From: an uncultured Methanobrevibacter sp.
GTDB lineage: Archaea > Methanobacteriota > Methanobacteria > Methanobacteriales > Methanobacteriaceae
NCBI GenBank assembly: GCA_900318035.1
Contig: ONJC01000017.1
Location: forward strand, 1 to 64,000
Length of the DNA: 64,000 bases
Reading direction: 5' to 3'
Shown: piece by piece, positions 29,354 through 39,176 of the stretch
Numbering within the stretch: position 1 is the stretch's first letter
How the letters are laid out: each line of letters begins with the position of its first letter
The notes under the pieces: generated by a model
What the model was told of the DNA's origin: nothing
Databases searched by the model: none
What the model saw: the letters and a program-made list of their open reading frames with translations, nothing else
Program-made: the position numbers and the translations under genes

Positions 29354-30382
29354 ATGAAAATAATGAAAGATAATGAAATAGCTCTTGTAAAAGAAATATT
29401 GAAAAAGCTGGGAGCTAGTGAAGAAGACCAAGAACTAGTGGCAGAAGCTACAATTGATGCGGATTTAAAAGGATTTACTTCCCACGGGCTTGGCAGATTC
29501 CCACAGTACCTAATTAGTATTGAATCAGGAACAATTAATTTAAAGGACAATATCACTATTGAAAAAGAGACTCCTGCAATGGCATTGATTAATGGTAACA
29601 GCGGATTTGGACAGGCAGTATCATACAAAGCTATGCAAATAGCTATTAAAAAAGCTAAAGAAATGGGTATTGCTTGTGTAGGTGTCCATAATTCAAATCA
29701 CTTTGGAGTTACAGGATTCTACTCCGATTTGGCATTAAGAGAAAAGTGTATCGGACTTGTTCTTGCAAATACCGACCCTGCAATAGCACCATTAGGTGGT
29801 AAAGAACCTTTAATCGGTACCAATCCCCTTGCATTAGGCATTCCATCTGATACTTACATTACTGTGGACATGGCAACTTCAGTTACTGCACGTGGAAAAA
29901 TCATCGAATCAAAAAGAAAAGGATTAGATTTGCCTGACGGATGGGCATTAGATAAAGATGGAAATCCTACAAATGACCCTGAAGCGGCACTTGAAGGATC
30001 AATATTACCATTCGGTGGATTTAAAGGATATGCTATTGCTGCATTAATCGAAATTTTAACAGGACCATTGGTACAGGCAGGATACGGTAAAGGAGTGACA
30101 GGCACTGCTTCACCAACCAAGAATTGTACTAAAGGAGATTTATATGTCGTAATTGATCCATCTAAATTTGGAGACTTTGATGAATTTGTAGAGCATACTG
30201 AAGACTTTGTAAGTCAAATCAGAGCTACCGGCGAAACTGTTGCAATCCCTGGAGATTTGGAAGTCAAAAGAATTGCTGAAGCTGAAGCCAATGGAATTCC
30301 AATTGATGAAAAATTATATGCTCAACTAAAAGAAATCTGTGACAATTTAGATATTGACATTGATTCATATATGGAAGAATAA
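29354..30382 (+). CDS. comC: L-sulfolactate dehydrogenase (coenzyme M biosynthesis)
   Basis: 342 residues of the malate/L-lactate dehydrogenase type 2 family: KGFTSHGLGRFP near residue 37, VHNSNHFG with the catalytic histidine, GTNPLALGIP and the C-terminal PFGGFKGYAIA. ComC oxidises sulfolactate to sulfopyruvate with NAD(P). The same enzyme can act on malate, so dual use is possible. The window also encodes ComB, the preceding step, but the two genes are 24 kb apart. A perfect 22-bp palindrome spans its stop codon and probably ends the transcript. Confidence 0.88.
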   Translation: MKIMKDNEIALVKEILKKLGASEEDQELVAEATIDADLKGFTSHGLGRFPQYLISIESGTINLKDNITIEKETPAMALINGNSGFGQAVSYKAMQIAIKKAKEMGIACVGVHNSNHFGVTGFYSDLALREKCIGLVLANTDPAIAPLGGKEPLIGTNPLALGIPSDTYITVDMATSVTARGKIIESKRKGLDLPDGWALDKDGNPTNDPEAALEGSILPFGGFKGYAIAALIEILTGPLVQAGYGKGVTGTASPTKNCTKGDLYVVIDPSKFGDFDEFVEHTEDFVSQIRATGETVAIPGDLEVKRIAEAEANGIPIDEKLYAQLKEICDNLDIDIDSYMEE

Positions 30383-30402
30383 TTAATTATTCTTCACTTT
30401 TT
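30374..30402 (+). terminator. 22-bp palindrome overlapping the comC stop, with T-tract
   Basis: GAAGAATAATT (30374-30384) is followed at once by its exact complement (30385-30395) and then ACTTTTTTT. It begins inside the last comC codons, so the stop codon lies in the stem. Confidence 0.6.
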
Positions 30403-30444
30403 TTATTAAAATATAAAGTTAAAATGAATGCAAATAGAACAAAA

Positions 30445-30533
30445 CTTTATATGTAAATAACTACTTAAATTATTATACTAGAAAATTTAACTATTTTTAA
30501 AAAAATTTTCTTTTAAAAAGGAGGATAAAAGTT
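30445..30533 (+). promoter_or_regulatory. Promoter of the Ig-repeat adhesin
   Basis: A TATA-like CTTTATATG lies at 30445-30453 and predicts a start near 30475-30480. A strong AAGGAGGAT ribosome binding site lies at about 30518-30527. Confidence 0.4.
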
Positions 30534-32768
30534 ATGAAACTTAAAAACTCTTATATCTTATTAATAGTGATGTCAATATTCCTATTAGTAAGCGTTGGGT
30601 CCGTTTGTGCAAGTGACTCTGCATCAGATGTTGATGTGCTTGCAGACGACACAGACAGTGATATCCTAACTTCTGCACCAATCAAAACAAGTGTAGAATC
30701 AGAAAATGTCGTTGTAAATGAAAAAGACCCACAAGAAATACCAGTAACTGTGAAAGATAATGAATCTCAACCTATTAATATTGTTAAGGGAGATTTGAAT
30801 GTTACTGAAAAAAACAAAACTGTAAAATTTGATTATAATAATTCAAAAATCAGTATTTCCAATAAACTTTCTGCAGGAAACCACAGTTTATTAATCAGTT
30901 ATTTAGGAAATGCAAACTATACTAAATCTTCAACAAAAATGATTTTATCCGTTGTTGGGGAAAGAATATTAAATGTGACTACTTCTGTTAATGTAAACAG
31001 TACTGAAAAAGTTGTCATCCCTATAACCCTCACAGATAGCGTGCATATTTTTGATATGGATAAAAACAATTTAACTTTAGTCTTATCATATAAAGAGGGC
31101 AATAACACCATCAACAAAACTATCAGTGCATTTGAACTTAATAATAGAAAAATCGTATTCCCATATGATATCAATGCAACAACTTTTAATATAGCTATTA
31201 GATATATTGATGGTAATAAAACTTTAACCAGTAATGTTTCTTTAACTAGAAAAGATTGTGCAAAAATTATTCCAATCAACCTTAAAGCAGAATATGGAAG
31301 CGACACATTTACATTCAAACTTGTTGATGTTGATAATAACCAAACTTTAGGCAATAAAAAATTATCCTACACAATTATAACAGGCAGCATCAATACTGGA
31401 GGATCTGCAACAACCGATGCTAACGGAATAGCTACCATAGACAATTCAAATTTAAATGTATACAAATTTGAAAACGGTACAATTTCCCCTGGTGGACATA
31501 TAGATGTTGGAAAACAATTGTTCAGCATTAAAGGAGATGATTCTAGCATAATCGCATCTGAAATTAAAGATAATTTCACAATTACAAAAGCTAAAATCAA
31601 TATTGTAATTAAACCATATAAAGAATATTACGGTTCTAGTAAAAAAGTTGTAATTAATGTTACAAATGCTAAATCAGGAAATCCAATGAAAAACATTGTT
31701 CTTCATTTATACATGGCAAATACAACTGCAAAAGATTATTACTTCCAGACTGGATCTAATGGAACTGCAGAAATTAATGTAAGCGGTTTAATTTCCGGAA
31801 AATATTCCTTGACCGTTAGCAACAATGATACTAAAAATATCAAAGAGAAAAAAGTCAGCGGAACTATTACCATCTTAGGTAAGCCAACAAAAATGACAGT
31901 GACTGTACCAAAAACTTACTACTACAACAGCGGAACTATAGCAAAAATTAAAGTTACTGATAAATCAACCGGTAAACGAGTGGCTAACGCAATTGTTTTA
32001 GTGCAGGTTTACACAGGAAAATCTTCACAGGCATACCTTTACCAAGCAAACAGCAAAGGTATGATTTATGTGAATTATGCTCCTGCAGCGGTCGGTGCTC
32101 ATAAAATAGTTGTTACTATGGCAGATTCCAGATATAGTGCTTCAACTGTGAAAAAAACTGTAACTGTTAAAAAAGCAACAGCAAAAATTACTGCGAAAAA
32201 AGTAACCGGATATTATAAAAGCGGTTCAACATTTATTGTTAAGTTAACCAACACAAAAAATAAAAAGGCAATTTATGCTGGCCACATTAACGTTAAAATA
32301 TATCCAAACTCAAGAAGTTACTATAATTACAATGGTCAAACTGGATTAGACGGAAAATTAAGAATATCCCTTGATTCCTTTAAACCAGGTACATATAAAG
32401 TTGTAGTTTCTCCAAACGATGGTAAAAACTTTACAGCTAAAGGAAAAACTAGCCAATTTGTTATTAAAAAAGCACCTGCTAAATTAACTCCTAAACAATT
32501 AACCGCTAAAAAAGGCGAAAATAAGAAATTCAGAGTTGTCGTTAAAAATACTGCAAACAAAAAACCAGTTGTTGGAGTTAAAGTAAAAATTAAAGTGTAC
32601 ACTGGCAAGACTGTTAAAACTTATACCGCTAAAACAAATGCAAATGGTACTGCTAAACTTAATGTCAAAACACTTAGTGTTGGAACCCATAAAGTTGTAG
32701 TGAAATCTGCAAATAAATATGTAGTGGCAAGTGCAGCCAAATCCAGTATAAAAATAACTAAAACCTAA
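30534..32768 (+). CDS. Secreted adhesin-like protein made of Ig-like repeats
   Basis: 744 residues. A signal peptide (about 1-26, ending SVCAS) leads into a chain of about seven or eight beta-sandwich modules with no beta-helix part. Typical closing strands are GTYKVVVSPND, VGTHKVVV and AGNHSLLISY, each near a TANANGTAKLNV-like loop. The protein becomes strongly basic in the last 300 residues (KKATAKITAKKV, KKAPAKLTPKQL). No anchor motif is visible; basic modules may bind pseudomurein, by inference. It lies between housekeeping genes comC and polB, so it looks like an insertion in a conserved block. A bidirectional hairpin follows the stop. Confidence 0.85.
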   Translation: MKLKNSYILLIVMSIFLLVSVGSVCASDSASDVDVLADDTDSDILTSAPIKTSVESENVVVNEKDPQEIPVTVKDNESQPINIVKGDLNVTEKNKTVKFDYNNSKISISNKLSAGNHSLLISYLGNANYTKSSTKMILSVVGERILNVTTSVNVNSTEKVVIPITLTDSVHIFDMDKNNLTLVLSYKEGNNTINKTISAFELNNRKIVFPYDINATTFNIAIRYIDGNKTLTSNVSLTRKDCAKIIPINLKAEYGSDTFTFKLVDVDNNQTLGNKKLSYTIITGSINTGGSATTDANGIATIDNSNLNVYKFENGTISPGGHIDVGKQLFSIKGDDSSIIASEIKDNFTITKAKINIVIKPYKEYYGSSKKVVINVTNAKSGNPMKNIVLHLYMANTTAKDYYFQTGSNGTAEINVSGLISGKYSLTVSNNDTKNIKEKKVSGTITILGKPTKMTVTVPKTYYYNSGTIAKIKVTDKSTGKRVANAIVLVQVYTGKSSQAYLYQANSKGMIYVNYAPAAVGAHKIVVTMADSRYSASTVKKTVTVKKATAKITAKKVTGYYKSGSTFIVKLTNTKNKKAIYAGHINVKIYPNSRSYYNYNGQTGLDGKLRISLDSFKPGTYKVVVSPNDGKNFTAKGKTSQFVIKKAPAKLTPKQLTAKKGENKKFRVVVKNTANKKPVVGVKVKIKVYTGKTVKTYTAKTNANGTAKLNVKTLSVGTHKVVVKSANKYVVASAAKSSIKITKT

Positions 32769-32772
32769 ATTT

Positions 32773-32810
32773 AAAGAGAATTAATTTTCTCTTATTCTTT
32801 TTCTTTTTTG
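32773..32810 (+). terminator. Hairpin terminator between the adhesin and polB
   Basis: AAGAGAA (32774-32780) pairs with TTCTCTT (32787-32793), followed by ATTCTTTTTCTTTTTT. It overlaps the polB stop on the other strand, so it may serve mainly the rightward adhesin transcript. Confidence 0.5.
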
Positions 32811-34582
32811 TATTTTGCATAAAAACCGTCAGTATCGGCATATATTGCATAAAATCCGAATTCTTCAGCTTTTTTTATAGATGATTTAATATATTGCCTT
32901 CCCCATGATGTAATGGCCTTTGCACATTCGAAGGAGTACCATCTGAATCGAGGAAATCCATAAATTCCATACATGGTGTTTGCCAGTCTCTTGATTGCCT
33001 GCTGTTGTACATCCAAAGCCTTTTTTTGCTGCGGATTATCTGAAGCTTTCATTTCACGTTTTATTCTAAATCTTTCCTGTAAAATCTTGTCAATGACAGA
33101 TGGAATGAATCCTTTTGGAGATTTCATGAATTTAAGACCATGCTCGGGAGAAATATTATAATCATCCTCATTTTCAACATCCCCCAAAACCATGACATCA
33201 GGAGATATATTTTTTGAAATGATGATGCTGGGATACAGACTCCTGAAATCAAACTGAACAAGGTTTTCATGCAGTCCGGTTTCCGGTTCCCTCACATATC
33301 CTCCTTCGTTATCCTCGGCATTTGCACGGTCGGCAAAATTAGATCCCTGTTTATTTGGAACAACCTCCCCGTCAAAATAAGCCTGTTTTACTAAAAACCA
33401 TTCTGCCTGCTGACCAGTTGCCATACGGGAAACGTCAAATAAAGGTTGACCGATTATACGAGTAAGTTCTAAATTAAGAGGCAATGTTTGTTCGGCAATT
33501 TTTAAAGTGGATACCACGTCATCCAAAGAATAGTCAAACAGATTATCCAACTCTTCACCGCCATTGTCCCAGAACTCCCAAATCCGTTCTCCGGGAACAT
33601 CAATCTTTTCTTCTCCGAACAATTCATAATAAACCCTTTCTAAGGTATATCTCTCAAGAGACATGTAACGCCTCATGACCAAGTATAAATCTACGTGAAT
33701 CAAACCCTTAAAAGAAGCGGCGTTTGCATAACCTCTTCTGATATATTTGACATCAGATCCATCCATTCCAATATCCAAATCAACACCTAAAAGTTTAGCG
33801 CGGTCCTTAAGATATGGGAAATCAAAGTTATCTGAATTGTATCCTACAATGATGTCAATATTGTTTTCCTTGATAATCTTTACAAATTCCTGTATCATCT
33901 CGCGTTCTGAGGATACGTGATTTACAAAGTCTCCACAGCCTTCTGAATTTGTTTTTGTTGAAATTACCTGATTTATGCCGAAATTGCTTGCAACACCAAT
34001 CATAATTATTTCATCTTTCTCGGAGTTCGGCATGCCATGAGGATTTCTAACTTCCAAGTCAAAGCTCAGTATTCTGAAATTTTGAGGGTATTCAGGAACC
34101 CTTTTTAATTCATCAGTTAATTTAATGATAGTGATATCCTGTTTTTTGGAATCCAAATTTAAAAATGAATCTACCTCCTCACCGGTAGCTATAACTTCAG
34201 TCATTGGAATTACATCTCTGTCCATCAGATATCTTCTATAAAACGGAATGTCAAATTCCCTGATTTGAATGACATTTTCCAAATCCCTTAATGCATCCCT
34301 GTTTTTGGCAAGTTCCTGAGGATGTTTGAAAGTGACTTTCAGGAATTCAGTTTCAATCTGGAAATCCTTTTTTGTGATCTTTTCGACTCTAACAACATCC
34401 AAGTTATCTTCTATTTCATTTATGCACTCATCCAAATCATCAGACATGACATATAAGTAAGGTTCAAATGTGTCATCAAGTAAAACTATGTTTTTATCGC
34501 CATCCTTTGAAAATAATCTAATTACTGGCTTTTCTTCAAAAGTAACATAATCAATATCCAAAATAACAACATTTCTCTGCAT
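32792..34582 (-). CDS. polB: DNA polymerase family B, large N-terminal part of a split enzyme
   Basis: 596 residues. Order: N-terminal domain, 3'-5' exonuclease with Exo I SFDLEV (near 170), Exo [15 protein letters not shown] (near 248) and Exo III YSLDDV (near 350), then polymerase motif A FRSLYPS (near 445), motif [13 protein letters not shown] (near 540) and motif C YADTDG (near 587). It stops right after motif C, so the thumb is absent. In Methanothermobacter PolB is likewise made by two genes (MTH1208 and MTH208), so this is a lineage trait and not a local truncation. The small part is not in the window. A permease gene lies directly upstream. Confidence 0.9.
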   Translation of the reverse strand: MQRNVVILDIDYVTFEEKPVIRLFSKDGDKNIVLLDDTFEPYLYVMSDDLDECINEIEDNLDVVRVEKITKKDFQIETEFLKVTFKHPQELAKNRDALRDLENVIQIREFDIPFYRRYLMDRDVIPMTEVIATGEEVDSFLNLDSKKQDITIIKLTDELKRVPEYPQNFRILSFDLEVRNPHGMPNSEKDEIIMIGVASNFGINQVISTKTNSEGCGDFVNHVSSEREMIQEFVKIIKENNIDIIVGYNSDNFDFPYLKDRAKLLGVDLDIGMDGSDVKYIRRGYANAASFKGLIHVDLYLVMRRYMSLERYTLERVYYELFGEEKIDVPGERIWEFWDNGGEELDNLFDYSLDDVVSTLKIAEQTLPLNLELTRIIGQPLFDVSRMATGQQAEWFLVKQAYFDGEVVPNKQGSNFADRANAEDNEGGYVREPETGLHENLVQFDFRSLYPSIIISKNISPDVMVLGDVENEDDYNISPEHGLKFMKSPKGFIPSVIDKILQERFRIKREMKASDNPQQKKALDVQQQAIKRLANTMYGIYGFPRFRWYSFECAKAITSWGRQYIKSSIKKAEEFGFYAIYADTDGFYAKYKKEKE

Positions 34583-35587
34583 TTATTCATCTCCAAGAAG
34601 ATATTCTTTTCTATAATTATCTAAAACAGTATAAGTTATTCCTAAAATTAAAGGTCCGACAATAAAACCCACTATTCCATAAACCAGAGGCCCTGATAAA
34701 AATCCTATTAGCAGTATTAACGGGTGTATCTCCGCATAGTGGCTTGATAGTGCAGGCCTGATGTACATGTCAATAGTGCTTAGGAAAAATCCGAAAAGCA
34801 AAACAACAATTGCCCTTGGGTAATTTCCAGCGAAGATGTCCATGAAAAACAATGCCCAGTAAATCGGCCAAGGCCCGAATACTGGAATCAACTGCAATAT
34901 GCCTGTTAGAACACCTAAAAATATTCCATAAGGATAACCCAAGAGGGAATATCCGATTGCTCCAAATATTCCTATGATAACTGATGTTAAAAAGTGCCCA
35001 TAGAATATGCTTCTCAATACATCTTTTACGGATTCAACAGTATTGTCAAAAAAGTCCTTGGAATCATCCGGAACAAAATCACGGACAAAATTTAAGCATT
35101 TATCTCCATCGCGAACAAAGTAGAATACTGAACATACCAAAATAAACAGATCCAGGCTGATATTCAAAAATTTGCTTAAGAAATTAACTGTATACTGCAA
35201 CAGATACTTTCCGATTTCTGATGCTGATGAATTTATTGATGAATTAATGGAATTTATATCAACCGGCAGCTGTGAAATAAATTGATTGAGATCGAGATAA
35301 TAATTGCTCGCCAAAAATGAAGTGATGACCGATGAGATTTCATAGGAAATATAAGCTATGAGCAATATCAAAGGCACCAAAACGGCAACCATTGCAAGTA
35401 AAATTGAAATAGATGAAAATTTCAATTTTGATTGAATCTTATTAGCAACAGGCCTTATCAAATATGCCAAAATAGCCCCTAAAAGAATCATGTTTAATAC
35501 TGGGAATATGAACATCAATGAAATTACTATAAGGAAAATTACCAGCAGCACTGGCGGATTCATGTAACTTTTAATGTCAACTCCCAT
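34583..35587 (-). CDS. AI-2E family membrane permease
   Basis: 334 residues from the ATG preceded by GGTGAT; another in-frame ATG four codons upstream lacks a ribosome binding site. About seven or eight membrane segments occur, with the family ending of LTGILQLIPVFGPWPIYW and GPLVYGIVGFIVGPLILG. The family is named after bacterial autoinducer-2 exporters, but members include sodium/proton antiporters, and the archaeal substrate is unknown. It lies between pyrK and polB on the same strand (16-nt gap to pyrK from the chosen start) and its stop abuts the polB ATG, so the genes are probably cotranscribed. Confidence 0.85.
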   Translation of the reverse strand: MGVDIKSYMNPPVLLVIFLIVISLMFIFPVLNMILLGAILAYLIRPVANKIQSKLKFSSISILLAMVAVLVPLILLIAYISYEISSVITSFLASNYYLDLNQFISQLPVDINSINSSINSSASEIGKYLLQYTVNFLSKFLNISLDLFILVCSVFYFVRDGDKCLNFVRDFVPDDSKDFFDNTVESVKDVLRSIFYGHFLTSVIIGIFGAIGYSLLGYPYGIFLGVLTGILQLIPVFGPWPIYWALFFMDIFAGNYPRAIVVLLFGFFLSTIDMYIRPALSSHYAEIHPLILLIGFLSGPLVYGIVGFIVGPLILGITYTVLDNYRKEYLLGDE

Positions 35588-35602
35588 GATATCACCCATT
35601 GA

Positions 35603-36403
35603 TTAATATTTTACACCAGAAGCGTCCCTTCTGTATTTTCCAAACTCTGAAATTAGTTTAATTTTATCATTTTCAAAAACGGGACCCTCTACACAAATTC
35701 TCCATCCTTCACCATCAACACAACATTGTCCACACACGCCTAGGGCGCATTTCATATATCTTTCAAGAGAATATTGTGCAAGTATTGATGATGCTTCAAG
35801 AATATCGAATAGTCCTTTCATCATTATCTCAGGTCCACAAACAAATGCATAATCATAAGTCGAATCTTCAAGTAAACTTATAGTACAATCTGTTGCGAAT
35901 CCTTCAAACCCGAAACTTCCGTCATCAGTGCACGGATAAACATTGGCGCCCAACTTTTCCAAACTGTCGACAAACAACAATTCATCTTTTGTTTGAGCTG
36001 CTGAAACAACAGTGACATCATTACCTTTTTCAAGCAAATCACTAGCTATTGCACTGATTGGAGCCATTCCAACCCCTCCACCAATAGCCAATATTTTTTT
36101 ACCTTCAAAAGAATTATTAAAACCGTTTCCGTAGCTGCCCCTGATTCCAATCTGGTCGCCAACTTTCAAATCATGCAATTGGGAAGTGAACTCACCAATA
36201 TTTTTAACAGTGATTGCCAACTCATTATCATTTATTTGTGAAATGGACATTGGTTTTTCATTTTTAAAGTTCCAAACCATTAAAAATTCGCCAGGATTAG
36301 GTTTTCCGAAAGTTTCATAATCCCAATCAAATTTAAATGTTTTAATTGTAGGAGTTTCATCAATAATTTCTTTTATTTCCACTATTTTCGGTTCATTTAT
36401 CAT
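35603..36403 (-). CDS. pyrK: Dihydroorotate dehydrogenase electron-transfer subunit
   Basis: 266 residues of the ferredoxin reductase type. An FAD-binding barrel holds EKPMSISQ (near residue 50), followed by an NAD-binding part with GGGVGMAPISAIASDL (about 108-123). The C-terminal CX4CX2CX9C pattern within KCALGVCGQCC...RIC binds a 2Fe-2S cluster. PyrK passes electrons from PyrD1B to NAD in pyrimidine synthesis. It begins 2 nt after pyrD, so the pair is one operon and probably one complex. Confidence 0.93.
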   Translation of the reverse strand: MINEPKIVEIKEIIDETPTIKTFKFDWDYETFGKPNPGEFLMVWNFKNEKPMSISQINDNELAITVKNIGEFTSQLHDLKVGDQIGIRGSYGNGFNNSFEGKKILAIGGGVGMAPISAIASDLLEKGNDVTVVSAAQTKDELLFVDSLEKLGANVYPCTDDGSFGFEGFATDCTISLLEDSTYDYAFVCGPEIMMKGLFDILEASSILAQYSLERYMKCALGVCGQCCVDGEGWRICVEGPVFENDKIKLISEFGKYRRDASGVKY

Positions 36404-36405
36404 TT

Positions 36406-37317
36406 TTACAACTCCCTATGTGCCAGTCCCACCATTTCATCAATAGATGAATAACCTTTTTCTGACATGAATTTCTCTAAACCTTTGTTAATGTCATCAA
36501 ATACTGTAACACCTTCATCCATGATAGCAGTACCTATTTGAACTGCTCTTGCACCGGCAAATATAAACTCTACAACATCCTCAAATGTGTAAATTCCACC
36601 GACACCTATTAATGGAATGTCAACCGCTTCGAAAACTGAATAAACATTACTGATTGCAATCGGCTTTATTGCCTTTCCGCTCATTCCGCCGGACTTATGG
36701 AACAATACCGGCCTTGCCACATCAATATTGATTTTCATTCCAGGACCCAGAGTGTTAATGAGAGACAAACAATCAGCTCCCGCATCCTCACAAGTTTTAG
36801 CAATTTCTGTAATGTCCGTGACATTCGGAGTTAATTTCGCTATAATTGGAACTTCTGCAGCATCTTTTGCAGCAGATACAATAGTATGGCTTAAATTGCA
36901 ATCCTGACCTATTGATGCTCCAAAACCTTCCATTGCATGAGGGCATGAAATATTCAGCTCAATCATGTCCACATATTCCTGAACTTCACTGACCAACTTT
37001 GAAAATTCATCGGGCGTAGCACCGTAAATTGAAGCAATAACGACATTGTTTTCTCTTTCAATCTTTTTTAGCTCTTCTTTGAAATTGTCAACACCCGGAT
37101 TTGATAGTCCGATTGCATTTAAGATTCCGCCTTCAACCGCAACGGTTGTCGGATTCGGATATCCAGGATGAGGATTTAAAGAAAAAGATTTGGAAACTAC
37201 CCCTCCAGCTCCTGATTTTAAAATCCAATTCATAGATGAAGCATTACTTCCCATAATGCCTGCAGCCAACATCAATGGATTTCTAAATTCTACTCCACAA
37301 ACATCTGTCTTTAACAT
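36406..37317 (-). CDS. pyrD: Dihydroorotate dehydrogenase, class 1B catalytic subunit
   Basis: 303 residues, a FMN-binding TIM barrel. The catalytic base is the cysteine in ELNISCPH (near residue 125), which marks class 1B that works with PyrK. NPLMLAAGIMG near the start, IAKLTPNVTDI, and IPLIGVGGIYTFEDV and ARAVQIGTA at the phosphate site support the call. Together with PyrK it oxidises dihydroorotate to orotate using NAD. Confidence 0.95.
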   Translation of the reverse strand: MLKTDVCGVEFRNPLMLAAGIMGSNASSMNWILKSGAGGVVSKSFSLNPHPGYPNPTTVAVEGGILNAIGLSNPGVDNFKEELKKIERENNVVIASIYGATPDEFSKLVSEVQEYVDMIELNISCPHAMEGFGASIGQDCNLSHTIVSAAKDAAEVPIIAKLTPNVTDITEIAKTCEDAGADCLSLINTLGPGMKINIDVARPVLFHKSGGMSGKAIKPIAISNVYSVFEAVDIPLIGVGGIYTFEDVVEFIFAGARAVQIGTAIMDEGVTVFDDINKGLEKFMSEKGYSSIDEMVGLAHREL

Positions 37318-37341
37318 ATTATCAACTTTGTAATTAATTAT

Positions 37342-37881
37342 TTAATTAGTTTTTGTAAATTTATCGATGATTTCCTGATATTTTTCATTTTGCAATTTTA
37401 AGCTAATGAGATTGGTCTTATTGGATTTTATAATTTCATCTCGGGATTTGATTAAATTGGATATTTCTTCATCCTGTTTTTCAATGATGGAGTCCTTTTG
37501 TTTAAGCAAATCCTCATAATTCTTTGTTATTTTTCTAAGCTGAACTTCAAGATTTTCTGTGTTTGAATTTAACTGGGATTTATAGTCATCAATTAAAGAC
37601 CTTAAATATTTGACCTGATCCTGCTTATCTTCAATAATCAAATCCTTTTCTTTTAATTTCTCAGTCAAATCATCCAGTTCCTTCATTCTGGATTTGTCAT
37701 AGTCAATTTTAGTGTCAAGTTTATCTTCCAGATTTTTCCTTTCATACTTTAACTTGGTCGAATATAGCTTCAGCTTGTTAATTTCCTCATTCTTTTCCTG
37801 AAGTTCCATAGTCAGCTCATCAATTTCTGCATTTTTAAGTTCCAACTCATACTTTAAATCATCTAAACTTTCTTGAGACAT
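37342..37881 (-). CDS. Coiled-coil protein of unknown function
   Basis: 179 residues that are almost entirely predicted heptad-repeat coiled coil, rich in Lys, Glu, Leu, Asn and Asp and without cysteine, glycine-rich loops or membrane segments. No family can be named. It is on the same strand as pyrD, 24 nt upstream of it, so it may be cotranscribed with the pyrimidine genes or simply adjacent. It is divergent from nop5. A structural or scaffold role is only a guess from shape. Confidence 0.6.
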   Translation of the reverse strand: MSQESLDDLKYELELKNAEIDELTMELQEKNEEINKLKLYSTKLKYERKNLEDKLDTKIDYDKSRMKELDDLTEKLKEKDLIIEDKQDQVKYLRSLIDDYKSQLNSNTENLEVQLRKITKNYEDLLKQKDSIIEKQDEEISNLIKSRDEIIKSNKTNLISLKLQNEKYQEIIDKFTKTN

Positions 37882-38021
37882 ACATTTAATATTTTAAATT
37901 TCATTCTAAAAATACTTTAAAAATCTGAAAATATTTTTCAGTTGAAATCAGAAGATGGAACTTTTGAACTGCTATTAAATATTGAAAATACTTATTAAAA
38001 ATAAAATTAATAATTTATCTT

Positions 38022-39173
38022 ATGGAATGTTATATTACATACTGCGCAAAAGGATTTTTAGCCTTTAACAGTGAAAATGAATTAATTGCAGAAAAACCGT
38101 TTCCAGAGCAGGAAATACTTAACCGATTGGCTAAAATCGATGATAAAAAAATTGTAGCAGAAGAAAAGGAAATAATTGAAGAAGTCCAGAAAGATTATGA
38201 TGAAATCGTCATTGAATCCAACAAAAGATTATCAGATTATTCAATCGACAATATCAGGATACAAAATCCGAACCCCGCCGGAGAATACCTGAGAAGCAAT
38301 TACAGAGAATTTGGTTTGGATAATGAAGACATTATAGACATTTATCAAAGATTAGCAATCTATAAAATTAAAAAAGAATCTGCAAGTGAAGATAAACATC
38401 TGATTCAGGCCATCAACTCAATTGATGAGATTGATGAGTCAATTTCCAAATTAATTGAGCGTATTAGAGAATGGTATGCATTGTATTTCCCTGAAATGGA
38501 TGTTATCAAGAATAATGAGACTTATATCAAATTAATATCCCAAAATAAAACTAAAGAAAATATCATGCAGGCAAAGCCCGATGCATTTCCAAGCAATGTC
38601 CTTGATTTAGAGGATGATATCAATCCTCTTGACTTGGAAATCATGAACAGATATGCAAATTCCATTTTTGAACTTCAAAAAACAAGAAAAGAGATTGTGG
38701 AGTATATTGACAGTAAAATGGAGGAAATTGCACCTAATTTAAGACTTCTTGTCGGGTCATCACTTGGAGCGAAATTAATTTCACATGCAGGAGGCCTTAA
38801 ACGACTTGCAACATATCCTTCAAGCACAGTTCAGATAATGGGTGCTGAAAAGGCACTGTTTAGACATTTGAAAAGCGGAGATCGTCCACCCAAATACGGA
38901 TTAATATACCAGCATCCACAGGTAAGGGGTGCAAAATGGTGGAATCGTGGGAAAATTGCCCGTATGCTTGCAGGCAAAATATCCCTGGCAGTCAGAAGAG
39001 ACGTTTTTACAAAATCATTTGATGAAAATGCATTTGATGATTTTACCCAAAAAGTAGAAGAAATTGAAAAAAACAATCCTTTTCCAACAAAAACCACTAA
39101 AAAAAGAAAAGAAGAAAAAGGCAAATCAAAAAATAAGAAGAGGAAAGGTAAAAAAAGAAAGAAAAGGAGATAA
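38022..39173 (+). CDS. Box C/D sRNP core protein Nop5
   Basis: 383 residues. It bridges L7Ae-bound box C/D guide RNA to fibrillarin in archaeal 2'-O-methylation complexes. A variable N-terminal fibrillarin-binding domain (about 1-120) is followed by a long coiled coil and the Nop domain (about 215-345) with the signature ending GAKLISHAGGLKRLATYPSSTVQ, where I see the full RNA-binding GAEKALFRHL segment. The tail (about 355-383) is extremely basic. It is followed after 3 nt by fibrillarin, so the two partners are made together. Confidence 0.94.
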   Translation: MECYITYCAKGFLAFNSENELIAEKPFPEQEILNRLAKIDDKKIVAEEKEIIEEVQKDYDEIVIESNKRLSDYSIDNIRIQNPNPAGEYLRSNYREFGLDNEDIIDIYQRLAIYKIKKESASEDKHLIQAINSIDEIDESISKLIERIREWYALYFPEMDVIKNNETYIKLISQNKTKENIMQAKPDAFPSNVLDLEDDINPLDLEIMNRYANSIFELQKTRKEIVEYIDSKMEEIAPNLRLLVGSSLGAKLISHAGGLKRLATYPSSTVQIMGAEKALFRHLKSGDRPPKYGLIYQHPQVRGAKWWNRGKIARMLAGKISLAVRRDVFTKSFDENAFDDFTQKVEEIEKNNPFPTKTTKKRKEEKGKSKNKKRKGKKRKKRR

Positions 39174-39176
39174 AAA

